A stretch of DNA of 64,000 nucleotides from Ascochyta rabiei (GCF_004011695.2 NC_082408.1:605501-669500); one strand, 5' to 3'. Positions 22,366 through 32,728 are shown, numbered from the stretch's first letter. Numbers and translations are program-made. The notes: generated by a model from the letters alone, not told the origin.

Positions 22366-23532
22366 ATGAGGCTCTCTACCTTTCTCTTCTCCTCGCTGCT
22401 CTCTCTGGCTGTCTCGGCCGCCCCCCGGGGCTCGTCGAAGGTCCCTGAGTTCTTTTCTCAGCGCGTTGTCTTCACGCCGCCGTCGAACTACACCGACCCT
22501 CGCACTCTGTACGCTCGCACCGCCGAGTTCGAGAACGGCAACCTTCTCGCAACGTGGGAGAACTACAGCCCTGAGGGAACCGACCCCAAGTCCAAGGTCT
22601 ACTTCCCCATCTACAAGTCGACCGACGGTGGATACAACTGGAAGGAGATTTCGCGCGTGTACGACCAGGCACAGCCCCAAAACGGACTCCGCTACCAGCC
22701 CTTCCTCTACGTCCTCCCCAAGAAGTTCGCTGGATGGCCTGCTGGTACCGTTCTGCTTTCCGGAAGCTCGATTCCCACCGACCTTTCCACCACCCAGATT
22801 GAGCTTTACGTCTCGACCGACAAGGGTTATACATGGAAGTTTGTCTCGCACATCGCTGCCGGTGGCGAGGCCGTCCCCAACAACGGTCTCACTCCTGTCT
22901 GGGAGCCCTTCCTGATGCTACATCAGAACAAGCTTATCTGCTACTACTCTGACCAGCGCGACAACGCCACCTACGGCCAGAAGATGGTTCACCAGACCAC
23001 AACCGACGGCAAGAACTGGGGTCCAGTTGTCAACGACATCAGGCACTCCAGGTACACCGACCGCCCTGGCATGCCTACCGTCACTCTCCTGCCCAACGGC
23101 AAGTACCTCATGACGTACGAGTACGGCGGCGGCCCAACCAACAGCTCGAGCTATAAGTTTCCCCTATTCTACCGTCTTTCCGAGGACCCCGAGAAGTTTG
23201 ACTCTGCCGAGGACCACCAGCTCATCACCACCGACGGTACTATCCCCGAGGGCTCCCCTTACAACGTCTGGACTCCAATTGGTGGCAAGAATGGAACCAT
23301 CATCGTCAGCTCCGGCACCAACGGTGATATTTACATCAACAGGGGGCTTGGAGAGGCCGGCACTCCTTGGATCAGGGTTGCGACTCCTGAGAAGCAGCAC
23401 TACACTCGCCACCTCCGGGTGCTGAAGAACTCCAAGAAGCTGCTCATCATGGGTGGCGGTGTCCTTCCTCCTACCACGACGAACAAGGTGCAGCTGTCTG
23501 TTATTGACATCACCGCGTTCCCTAAGGCTTAG
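22366..23532 (+). CDS. GH93 exo-1,5-alpha-L-arabinanase-like secreted glycosidase
   Basis: Single exon, 388 residues, from ATG 22366; the frame extends upstream to 22288 but the signal peptide MRLSTFLFSSLLSLAVSA sets the start. The mature protein is a six-bladed beta-propeller of the sialidase/BNR type with Asp-box-like repeats (STDGGYNWKEI, STDKGYTWKFV, TTDGKNWGPV). Its sequence pattern (RTLYARTAEFENGNLLATWEN, NGLTPVWEPFLM, SDQRDN, GMPTVTLLPNGKYLMTYEYGG) is that of fungal GH93 enzymes, which release arabinobiose from arabinan. Several N-glycosylation sequons are present (NYTD, NATY, NSSS, NGTI). It has no carbohydrate-binding module. With the divergent AA9 enzyme it fits plant cell wall breakdown. 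Confidence 0.88.
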   Translation: MRLSTFLFSSLLSLAVSAAPRGSSKVPEFFSQRVVFTPPSNYTDPRTLYARTAEFENGNLLATWENYSPEGTDPKSKVYFPIYKSTDGGYNWKEISRVYDQAQPQNGLRYQPFLYVLPKKFAGWPAGTVLLSGSSIPTDLSTTQIELYVSTDKGYTWKFVSHIAAGGEAVPNNGLTPVWEPFLMLHQNKLICYYSDQRDNATYGQKMVHQTTTDGKNWGPVVNDIRHSRYTDRPGMPTVTLLPNGKYLMTYEYGGGPTNSSSYKFPLFYRLSEDPEKFDSAEDHQLITTDGTIPEGSPYNVWTPIGGKNGTIIVSSGTNGDIYINRGLGEAGTPWIRVATPEKQHYTRHLRVLKNSKKLLIMGGGVLPPTTTNKVQLSVIDITAFPKA

Positions 23533-24302
23533 GCCGAACGTTGTAGAAAGCTATAGTAGTATATAATGATACATGATGAATATAATGATACATGATGAAT
23601 GAATCTTAATTCCAACCAAAATCCATTCTGTGACGAGCTGTTCAATGACGGCGACTGAGCGAGCGCACTGGTGGGTGAATGATACATTGTGAAGTTATTA
23701 CAGTGCCGTCTAGACGTCTGCTGAGTGCGTTGACGACTAAAAGGCTTTCGCAGTATTCGCCGTGTTCGCCTTGGTTCGTGATGAACTTTGCAACGCAGAC
23801 AGCACTTACCCATTGGTCTCGAGGACGACCTCTAGTGCATCGCGTTATTGCATGCAGTGTAGAGTAGCTGGAGTGAAGAACTTATGATAATCGCGGTCTC
23901 TCGCGTTGCAGAAGTAGCCGACTAGAATGCTCTCGCGGGCCTTCAGCGTATTTGTTAGTGCTCTGCAGCTTCTGCAGAGATGGCTGAAGTCTCATTGCGC
24001 CGTTATAGGAAGCAGGTGGTCTGTAGACTGGCACTGAATACATCCTCCTGTTTGATCGAGCATTGTCAGCTTGTTGTGCAACACAAAAGCGCGGTGTCGC
24101 GTACCTCATGCTGCTGGCGAAGCGGGCCCACTTTCACGCCGGGCCGACCACAAATCCGAGCCGGCGCTGGCGCGGGCGTTAGCGAGCCACGAGCGAACGA
24201 AAATCGAAGTCGAAGTTTGGCCCGCAACCTCGACGACGCACTCGACAAGACTCCAACACCTCTCTCCAACTAACCCCTCTATCCCCAGCAACAACCGACA
24301 AA
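23533..24302. other. Intergenic, eS19 promoter
   Basis: Holds the GH93 3' end (with a short direct repeat of ATAATGATACATGATGA at about 23562-23599) and the leader of the ribosomal protein gene. No gene recognised. Confidence 0.5.
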
Positions 24303-25032
24303 ATGGGTGGTGTTACCGTTAAGGACGTCCAGGCGCAGAAGTTCATCACTTCGTACGCCGCCTTCTTGAAGAGGCAGGGAAAGCTCCCCATGTACGTTTC
24401 TCTCCGAGTCGCCATGTTTGCGACTGCGACTGCGACTGCGATTGCGACAAGTGCTAACAGACTGCAGTCCAGGTTCGTACTATTCCAGCGGGTGAAGGAT
24501 AAAACCTGAATCCCGTCGCTGGGGGATAATTGTACGATCAGCTCGCTGACCGTCTTATCTACAGGTTGGGTTGATACCGTCAAGACATCGCGTACGTTCT
24601 TCTCCTCTTGTTGATGCACCTTGGCAATTTTCTAACAGCACACAGACTCCAACGAGCTGCCTCCCCAGGACATCGACTGGTTCTACGTCCGCGCCGCCGC
24701 CGTCGCCCGCCACGTCTACATGCGCAAGACCGTCGGTGTTGGCCGTCTCCGCAAGGTCCACGGGTACGCACACACAGCACGACCTGCCAGCACAGCGCGA
24801 CAGGATACTGACAGGTGTTAGTTCCACCAAGAACCGCGGCTCCCGCCCCTCCCACCACGTTGACGCCTCCGGCTCCGTCGACCGCAAGGTCCTCCAGGCG
24901 CTCGAGAAGATCGGCGTCGTAGAGATTGACGAGGACAAGGGTGGCCGCCGCATCACACAGTCCGGCCAGCGTGATTTGGACCGCATTGCCCAGACCACCC
25001 TCGAGGCCGAGGAGGAGGAGGACGACGAGTAA
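24303..25032 (+). CDS. rps19: 40S ribosomal protein eS19 (RPS19)
   Basis: Small-subunit protein needed for 18S rRNA 3' maturation and 40S assembly. Five exons restore the full 149-residue protein: 24303-24391, 24468-24472, 24565-24591, 24646-24763 and 24822-25032. The second exon is only 5 nt (TCCAG). It is required to give the conserved [14 protein letters not shown]; without it the frame and the IPG residues are lost. All introns have GT-AG ends (GTACGT, GTTCGT, GTACGT and GTACGC donors). Other family features are [43 protein letters not shown] and a C-terminal acidic EEEEDDE tail. A dense intron set near the 5' end is usual for ribosomal protein genes in filamentous fungi. It is tail-to-tail with the dihydroxyacid dehydratase. 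Confidence 0.95.
24468..24472 (+). other. rps19: 5-nt microexon of eS19
   Basis: TCCAG flanked by ACTGCAG on the left and GTTCGT on the right. Its five bases complete Ile (AT|T), encode Pro and start Gly (G|GT). The flanking introns are 76 and 92 nt. Confidence 0.85.
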
Positions 25033-25321
25033 ATATCGTCTCCTGCGAGTCCACCCATGTGCGCAGAGGAAGCTGTCCGCACCTCGTTTTGAATGCGGGC
25101 GGTGTGCTACATCTAAGGTTTTACGGCTTATGGCGTTTCGACATGACTTCGCTGGGGCTTCATAGCCTAGTTATCTTCTTTCCCAATGGAGACAGGCGCC
25201 GCCTGAAAAGCAACTTGATACCCCATCTTTCACACCTGGTGCCCTCAACGACGATAGTGACCATTTCCTTTGACATTGCCTCTCACTCAGGTGAACAGAT
25301 CCACTCCAACTAATTACAGTC

Positions 25322-27451
25322 CTAGAAAAGATCCGTCATAGCACCATGCGATGCGTCGCCCACCAACCGCGCATACTTGGCCAACACACCTCTCGTGACG
25401 GGCATACTGGGAGGCCTCCACTCGCTCAACCTCTGCACAATCTCTTCATCGCTAACATGCATATCAATCCGATGTTTCTCGGCATCAATCGTAATAACGT
25501 CGCCGGTCCTGACCACAGCAATCGGCCCACCGACGGCAGCCTCGGGACACACGTGGCCGACGATAAAGCCATGACTAGCGCCAGAGTAGCGACCGTCGGT
25601 GATGAGCGCGACGTTGGTGAGATTTGCGCCCCTGATGGCGGCGCTGGCCTTGAGCTGCTCGGGCATACCGGGTCCGCCCTTGGGGCCTTCATAGCGGACG
25701 ACGACGACGACGTTCTCGCCGTGCGGGATCTCGCCTGCGTTCAAGGCGGCATCGAGCTCGTGCTCTTTGTTGAAGACGATGGCTTTGCCTGTAAAGCGCA
25801 GGCCTTCTTTGCCGGTGATCTTGGCCACGGCGCCGGCGGGCGCGAGGTTGCCGCGCAGGATCTCAATGTGGCCGGTTGGTTTGATGGGATTGCTGAGCGG
25901 GCGGATGAGGACTTGGTCTTGGGGGAGCGAGGGGTAGGGTTCGACGTTCTCGGCCAGCGTCTTTCCTGTTACAGTGGGGATGGAACCGTCGAGGAGGTTG
26001 GCGGCGATGAGGAGCTTCATGACGGCTGGCATGCCGCCGATGTCGAATAGATCGGCTGCCATGAATTGACCCGAGGGTGCGAGGTCTGCGAGGAACGGGA
26101 TCTTGTTGCTGACGCGCTGGAAGTCGTCGATGGTCAGCGGAACGCCCGCGGTGCCTGCCATGGCGAGCAGGTGCAGGACCGCGTTGGTGGAGCCGCCGAG
26201 CACCATCATCATGACCAGAGCATTCTCAAAGGACGCCTTCGTTAAAAGTTTGCGCGGTGTGATATTCTTCTCCATACAGACACGGATTGCAGCTGCGGCT
26301 TTGGCACATTCGCGCATCTTTGCAGGAGATTCGGCGGGGGTGGTGGACGAGTTGGGGAGGGTGAGCCCCATGGCTTGATGTGCCATGTTAGTGAGTGCTG
26401 TGGAGGGTATGTGAAAGTCACTTACCTTCAATAGATGTCGACATGGTGTTGGCAGTGTACATGCCACCACATGCGCCGGCTCCTGGACAAGCATTCTTCT
26501 CAATGTCCTCCATGATCTCGTCGGGCGAGAACTTGCCAGGCTCTGCACTCTCGAGGTTCTTGTAGATGTATGCACCGTGCTTCTCGTAACACGTCGAGAT
26601 GTTGATTGGTCTCCTCAGCGTTTCTGAGTAGCCGGGCATGATGGAACCGCCGTACACCATGATTGAGGGCCGGTTGTGTCGAGCGAATGCCATAATCACA
26701 CCGGGCATGTTCTTGTCGCACCCGGGCAGCGCAATGCAGGCATCGTGGTGCTGGGCGCAAGTGACGGTCTCGATGCTGTCTGCTATTATCTCACGGGTTT
26801 GGAGGGAGAAACGCATGCCTGTTCTCGTGAGTGCTGGGTGGTGTCGTCTGGAGGATACATTGCGCACCTTCTCCACCCATTGTGATGCCGTCAGATACGC
26901 CCACAGTGTTGTACTGCCATGCAAGCATCTTGTCCTGCTCAATGTGCTTCTTGATCTCCTTGCCCAATCCGAGCACTACCCGCAGTCAGCATATTGCCCC
27001 CACGCATGCTTGAGGCTCTGTCCAGGGCGGTTGCGGTTACGGGACGTGATTGGGCGTATGCGTTCGAAAGCGTGGACTTACAGTGCGTGCTGCCTAGCGG
27101 TCAGTACCATGACGCCACCTCCGTAGGGTAAACTCACTTGCATGGATTGCCCTCCCACCACACACTTGCAATGCCAACTTGAGGGTACGTCTTCATGGCT
27201 TCCTTGTTCGGGACACCAGCTGCGTACAGCATAGCCTGTGGTGCAGATCATGTCAGCTACCAACATTACTCCAAGAGGGCAAATTGACTGACCTGGGCTC
27301 CTGGGAAGTTGTGGCCGGTGGTTAGGGTGGACGACCATCTGTTCAGCGCCGGTGTGCCATCTTCCTGCTTTGCGCCTTCAGGCAGGTGTGGGAAGCTGAG
27401 GAAGCGCGGCTCCTCTGGCTCACGCTGCTTCTCGAGGTTCTTGGGATCCAT
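25322..27451 (-). CDS. ilv3: Dihydroxyacid dehydratase paralogue (ILV3/IlvD family)
   Basis: Dehydrates 2,3-dihydroxy acids to 2-keto acids in valine/isoleucine synthesis using an Fe-S cluster. Six exons on the minus strand: 27451-27293, 27235-27138, 27089-27082 (8 nt), 26975-26868, 26818-26426 and 26373-25322, giving 605 residues. Joining them restores [34 protein letters not shown] and [13 protein letters not shown]. The cluster cysteines are present: about C85 (GNPCN), C158 (PGCDKN) and C241 (GACGG). The active-site Ser region is near the C-terminus ([18 protein letters not shown]). The N-terminus [20 protein letters not shown] is acidic and lacks a mitochondrial presequence, and the middle has [13 protein letters not shown]. 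This points to a fungal paralogue rather than the canonical mitochondrial enzyme; the true substrate may differ. Confidence 0.93.
27082..27089 (-). other. ilv3: 8-nt microexon of the dihydroxyacid dehydratase
   Basis: CACGCACT (minus strand), preceded by a GCAG acceptor and followed by a GTAAGT donor. It completes Asn (AA|C), encodes Thr-His and starts Leu (T|TG), giving PCNTHLLG. Flanking introns are 48 and 106 nt. Confidence 0.85.
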
Positions 27452-28459
27452 GGTGAATGCTCGAGCAGGTCAATCAGCTATCAATCAACGGCTGTTGGGT
27501 CTAGTTGGTGGGGCCAGAGACGGGAGCTGTCCAAGAATACAAAAACAACTCAAGCGTCAATCACGTCACAGGAAGAGAAACAGTCGTGGGGTTGAAGCCA
27601 TGCAGGCTCGCATTAGATATGGACGACGCGTGAGCAGACACCAACGTCCAGCTAGCCGCAGCCGCAGCCGCAGCCATGGCACGTCGGAAGCAGGTCGGGA
27701 GGACGCAGTCTAGCGGTATGAAGCGTGCCGACAGAGCAAAGAGGCCCCCCAAGTGGGGCTGCGCTGGCATCGTCTTCGACGAGGAGCTCTGAGAGAGAGG
27801 GGTGACAAGTGCCCCTCCGCGAGCGGCATGCTACGTCGAGTCTAGTTTGTGGAGACCAGCCAATGCGAGATAAGGCGTTGCAAGCCGAATTCTGGCCATT
27901 GGATGCATACAACTAGCGCGCGAAGTGGTGTTGGCGGCGGGCGCTGTGACGGCTGAAAATTGGCTGAAAATTGTTGCGCGGGACCGCTGAGGCCTCCGAC
28001 GTGCAGGCGTCGGAGGGAAAACCGGGGTTCACTGCATCGTCGATAGCGTCAACGGCGCGACGATAGCGGGCCATGCTTGGAGTGGTCGCAGAGTGTCGAT
28101 GCTGCTGTTGGCGCCTGTCGTGCTAAGACGTTGTTGCCACGCTCCATCGAGGTGTTGGATAGGCAAACGCCGATATCCTCTGATGACGAATGGCAGTAGC
28201 GTATCGAACGGCGACAGCGTATCCGAGTAGCAGAGGCTCGTGGCATGGGGATGGCTTGACTTCAACATGCTGGATGTGAGGCAATTTGAATGGCTGTAGT
28301 CCATCAGTCCGAATGCACTGCGCCTACCTATGCGTCCACACGCATCATTTGATTCATTTCTTGTGGTGTCTGCCATACCGAAAGCTTCTACCACATCACC
28401 TCGTGGACGACTGGGGGTGGAAAGCTGCAGGATGCAAAGCTGTCGTCGGTGTGTGAGGA

Positions 28460-28515
28460 GAGAGATGACTTGGACACTGCCTCGGCGTCTTGAGGCAGTG
28501 TCCAAGTCATCTCTC
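28460..28515. repeat. Perfect 24-bp inverted repeat with 8-bp loop
   Basis: Arms 28460-28483 (GAGAGATGACTTGGACACTG plus CCTC) and 28492-28515 are exact reverse complements around the 8-nt spacer GGCGTCTT. Transcribed, this is a strong hairpin. Confidence 0.9.
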
Positions 28516-28517
28516 CT

Positions 28518-28623
28518 CTTGCAGTATTGTGCCGTCAGGACTATCAGAAGAGACGAAGCGTCGCGCTTCTCGGCGCCCAACGCCAGTCGTCCCCCAATAG
28601 TCCTGACGGCACAACTCTGCAAG
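28518..28623. repeat. 27-bp near-perfect inverted repeat around a 52-bp centre
   Basis: Arms 28518-28544 and 28597-28623 match at 25 of 27 positions, including an exact 18-bp core (TTGTGCCGTCAGGACTAT and its complement). The centre contains a smaller dyad, AAGCG TCG CGCTT. It lies 2 bp from the first hairpin. Confidence 0.85.
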
Positions 28624-29201
28624 ACGTTCAGGTTCAGATGTTCGGGGGAAGTGCTCGCAGTCCCGCGTGTGGCTTGCTTCCATCGTTCTTCAGCCCTGCC
28701 AAGTCTCCTTGCGGTGGGCCGCGCTGCCGTCCCGCGACTACCAACATGACCTCATCCGCTTGTGGTGAGTGCCTGCTTCAACTTTTATCAAAACCTTCTG
28801 GGTCATCCATGTCGCGACTGACTCACGCGAGCCACCACAACGCCCACGACTAGATGCCTGCCATCTCTCTTCCCACCACTGCGCGTGCATCCACTCACTG
28901 TCCGTCAGCATTCCAGCTCGCTTCATCATTACTTCACAATGCGACCATCTTGCGTAACGCCCATCTTCCGATTGCAGATTACATCGTAGCAGCATATTCG
29001 CCGCGGCCACAACGTGCGCCCGTCGCCCTGAAAGAGAAGTTACCAGGCTTCGACCTCTGATCCGCTGCAGAGCGCATCGTGTTCGCACTTCCAGATTCCA
29101 TTGGTCGCGCTCTGTGTCAAGATCCGCGCACCGACATCCTGAAAGTCGGCACCTCCACGCCCCGTTGAATTCACAACCAGCTCAGGAGCACGCGAACAGC
29201 C

Positions 29202-31536
29202 ATGGAACCCTATTCGCGTCTTTCCTCGTCTCAGGCTGGCACGTTGCATCTGCCACAGGCTCTCGTTCTATTGCTCAAGTCCGCTTTGGCCCAGTCAGCC
29301 AATGTTCAGGCCACACAAGGCTTCGCCGACCTTACCCTGTGGGACACTATAAGACTTTCCACTTACCGCTTGATCCTTTTCATCAACCCTTTTGTGAACC
29401 GAGGCAACTTTGTCACTTCAGCCATCGTGGGCATGGTCAAACTGACGGCTCTGTGCGGCTCTGCTTACTGGGTGTGGAATCGGCCGGGCAGGAAAGGGAG
29501 GTCTACTCCGTCCATCCACTCCCAGTACGTGCAAGACGCCAGTCAAGGTAAGCCAAGCTCCGCATGATCTGCAACACACCTGATTCCTGCGCGCCGTAGC
29601 CCTGTGTTGCCTATTCTCGAGCTGGACTAGAGTACTGACGGTAACAGACGATGCTGCCACTAACGATCCGGGACTCTTGAGGAAGCACTCCACTATCCAG
29701 TCATACACAGTCCCCTCCTCTAAAATTACATACCCTGCTATTCGAACCTTCTACAGGCCGCACCCTCAGGAAAGTAAATTTCCCAGGAAACCAAATCCGG
29801 TACCCTTGTTGGTGTTCATCCACGGCCTTGGCGGATCAACTGCCCAATTTCACCCAATCCTGCTGAGTCTGTCCAATCTCGCTTCATGCTTAGCGATAGA
29901 TCTCCCAGGATGTGGCCTCTCTCTGTTCGATCCCAAGACCTCCGAGGCCTACACCACGGATGCACTGGTTCAACTTCTAGCGGTCGTCATAGAGCAGCAT
30001 CGTGCCAAAGACGAAGACCAGACTGTCGTCTTGATCGGGCACAGCATGGGATGCTCGCTTGCGGCACTTCTGGCCTCGCCAACATCACCTCACGCCAGCC
30101 TGCTTTCACGACACGTTAGTGGACTAATTGCTATATGCCCCAAGGCAGACCCGCCGACCGAGCATCAGACGCAGCTTCTGCGCCGAGTGGCTTCGGTCCC
30201 TGCTGTGTTGTTCGATCTGTATCGACGGTGGGATCGCAGAGGAGGCCTCAACAGCGCAAGTGTTTTGCGAATGGCAGGGATAGATGCTGAGGAGGAGACG
30301 AAGAAGCTCCAGCTGCGGTTCAACAGACAGAGCAGAACGGCTGTTTGGCAGCGTATGGCGCGTGGAATGTGTCCGGACTACTCAATCACTCCTCCTAAAG
30401 GCGGCCTTCCTGGACGGAAAACCTGGGAGGGCTTACAGATACCTGTATTCCTTAGTGCTGCCGAGGCTGACGAGGTCACTCCGGCTGAGAATGTAAAGCG
30501 AATCGTCGATTTCCTCGGGCGAGATGTGGGGGCCATCGAGCCACCTAGCGAGAAAGCAAGCTTGCCGATAGCAGCAGCACCTTTCGACCCGGCTGTGATT
30601 GATGCCGCTATGTCAGAGCGCAAACATCAAGATTCTGGAATCGACGCCAGTGATCTTCCGCGAGTCGATGATACAAAAGCGCCCAGCACAACAGCTGCCT
30701 CCACGCTTGGCGACAGCTTGATCGAGACCGAAAGCCGCACAACCGAGGGCAGCGTTGTCATTACAAACCCAATATCGAGCGACGTCACACCTGTACCGTC
30801 GTCCAACAGTCCCTCGCCTCATCCACGCCGGCTCGTAGTTAAGACCACGATTATGCCCAAGCCTGCGGCTCACTCGATGCTCTTCGCCCCTTCGACCTCG
30901 CGCACCCTCTCCGGCCTCATTGGCAGCTTCCTCGCCGACCACATTGATCCACGCTTGTCCCTCGCGTGGCAGCTCCAATATCTCTCGACGGAAAGCAAAT
31001 GGGACGTCAAGAACCTCGAGAAATGGCAAGCCGTGCGCCCCGTCTCAGACCCCATAGCCAACACCTTCCGCGCGATGAAGACGCTGCGCGAAGTCGACGA
31101 GCGCCATGCGCCCAAGGTCGTAGCAAAAGAGTGGGCAGGGAAGCTATGCGCCATCATCGACATCTCGCACGACAACCCCGTGTACGACCCCAAAGGCCTC
31201 GAGGAAGGCGGCATCGAATACTATAAGTTCCCGACGGTCTCAAAACAACCGCCCATGAAGGACGAAGTCCAAGCCTTCATCGAACTAGTCGACCGCATCA
31301 GCAGCCACTGTCAAGAGCAAGGAACGCAAGGTCTGATTGGCGTGCACTGCCACTACGGATTCAACCGCACGGGCTTCTTCCTCGTGTGCTACCTCGTCGA
31401 GAAGCTGGGCTTCCGGCTGGAAGACGCAATCGAGACGTTCCGCCAAGCGAGGCCGCCAGGGATCAGGCATAGTCATTTTATTGATGAGCTGCATGTCAGG
31501 TATTGTAGTGGGTTGAGGAGGGCGCCGACGCTGTAG
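29202..31536 (+). CDS. Alpha/beta-hydrolase fused to an RNA-triphosphatase-like cysteine phosphatase
   Basis: Two exons, 29202-29547 and 29648-31536, across a 100-nt GTAAGC...ACAG intron; 744 residues. The N-terminus has hydrophobic stretches (TSAIVGMVKLTALCGSAYWV), so membrane attachment is possible. Residues about 150-410 form an alpha/beta hydrolase: oxyanion element FIHGLGGS, nucleophile elbow GHSMG with Ser248, DLPGCGLS. A low-complexity linker follows. Residues about 560-735 are a dual-specificity-type phosphatase with the P-loop HCHYGFNRTG (Cys683, Arg689), followed by EKLGFRLEDAIETFRQARPPG. The FNRTGF loop and the ARPPGI segment are hallmarks of metazoan mRNA-capping RNA 5'-triphosphatases more than of ordinary protein phosphatases. 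Related fusion proteins are annotated in fungi as dual-specificity phosphatases; neither activity is proven from sequence. Confidence 0.88.
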
Positions 31537-32728
31537 GTTTGGATGAGGGGTACTTGCACACTGTTCGTTTATTATCATTATTGTTCTGTATTCTTTTCAG
31601 CGACGCGTTTAGGCGTTTTCGCCCCATGGCGTGGCTTAGTATCATATGGTATGGGGTATGCGCAGGGTATTTCTTCAGAGTCTTACATTGGGTATCTGAC
31701 CTATCCTGGCAATTGTGATTGATACAGGAATCCTTTCTTTTCCTTTTTCCTTTTCCCAATTCAATGGCAATGGTGTGTCTTGCTCTTATCTCGTCTGTGC
31801 CCTACTAGCAGTCTCATACCACACCCCAGTCGTCATGTCGGGATCTTCTGGCGTTCGAACCTCCTATCAAAGTTGTCTATGAGGGGGTGTATAGGACCAA
31901 TGGATCATGTTCTCATCGGAGTCACTACCTCAGTTGGCCTTTTTTTTTTTTTTTTTTGGGGGTGGATAGATGCGTGGATGCATGGGGTGGAGTATACCTT
32001 TCCCTTGTCCATTCCCTCGTAGAGAGAAGATGGAGCGCATAGCCAAGCAAGAAAGCAAGAAAGCAAGAAAGCAAGAAAGCAAGAAAGCAAGAAAGCAAGA
32101 AAGTAAGAAAGTAAGAAAGCAAGAAAGCAAGAAAGCAAGAAAGCAAGAAAGCAAGAAAGCAAGAAAGCAAGAAAGCAAGAAAGCAAGAAAGCAAGAAAGC
32201 AAGAAAGCAAGAAAGCAAGCAAGCAACTACGGTTGTAAACAACTGTCCTCGTAACAAGGACCACGCGAACGCGGACCGTTTATTCTCAACATCGTCGTGA
32301 AAGTGAACAGATTCGTAGGAAATAAGAAACTGTTTGCTTTTGGCTTTCTTGCGTTTCGTTTAGGGGACAGGTTTCCCGTGGGATCATGTCCGGTTCGGTT
32401 TAGTTCCGTTGCGTTGCGTTCGGCGATGCGGGAGCAGGTGTGGAATGCTGGTCGGGGCTGTGGCTCGTGGCGCGAGTGCGTGGGATGGGACGGGGAGGGA
32501 AGAGTGCTGTGTGGATGGTGGGTATACACATCGTTAGAGGGGGACTGGTAGGATGAACAGGTGGAGTGGTAGTAACAGACTACGACGGTATACCTTGTAA
32601 GAAAAGAAATGGATTTGTGGTTTGAGAAATCAGTAGGACTGAAGAACAAACGCCTCGCTATGCCTCGTGGGTATCAAAAGTGTGTGTCGTTAAGAAAAAA
32701 AATAAGCATCGTGGGCTTCCAGAGTGCT
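31537..32728. other. Convergent intergenic region with poly(T) and an octamer repeat
   Basis: Between the fusion gene (+) and Ssu72 (-). It holds a homopolymeric T run near 31940-31958 and the minisatellite at 32044-32226. No gene recognised; all long frames here are translations of the repeat. Confidence 0.6.
32044..32226. repeat. Octanucleotide minisatellite (GCAAGAAA)n
   Basis: About 22 tandem copies of GCAAGAAA, purine except one C per unit, with two adjacent variant units carrying GTAAGAAA (near 32101-32115). Because 8 is not a multiple of 3, all three frames stay open and give Lys/Gln/Glu-rich (or on the minus strand Leu/Cys/Phe-rich) artefact peptides. Confidence 0.95.

Larger units (their letters stand above)
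27452..29201. other. Divergent intergenic region with hairpins
   Basis: Between the dehydratase (-) and the hydrolase-phosphatase fusion gene (+). No gene recognised. Its notable content is the pair of inverted repeats at 28460-28623. Confidence 0.5.

Noticed and set aside
28029..28622. A 197-codon minus-strand frame and similar plus-strand frames over the hairpins
   Set aside because: The reading frames are open on both strands because of the inverted repeats; no homologous motif or codon pattern supports a protein.
32044..32226. CRISPR-like array
   Set aside because: Units are contiguous without unique spacers and the genome is eukaryotic.
31905..32264. Several overlapping Leu/Cys/Phe-rich or Lys/Gln-rich open frames
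   Set aside because: They are translations of the GCAAGAAA octamer array; an 8-bp period keeps every frame open.
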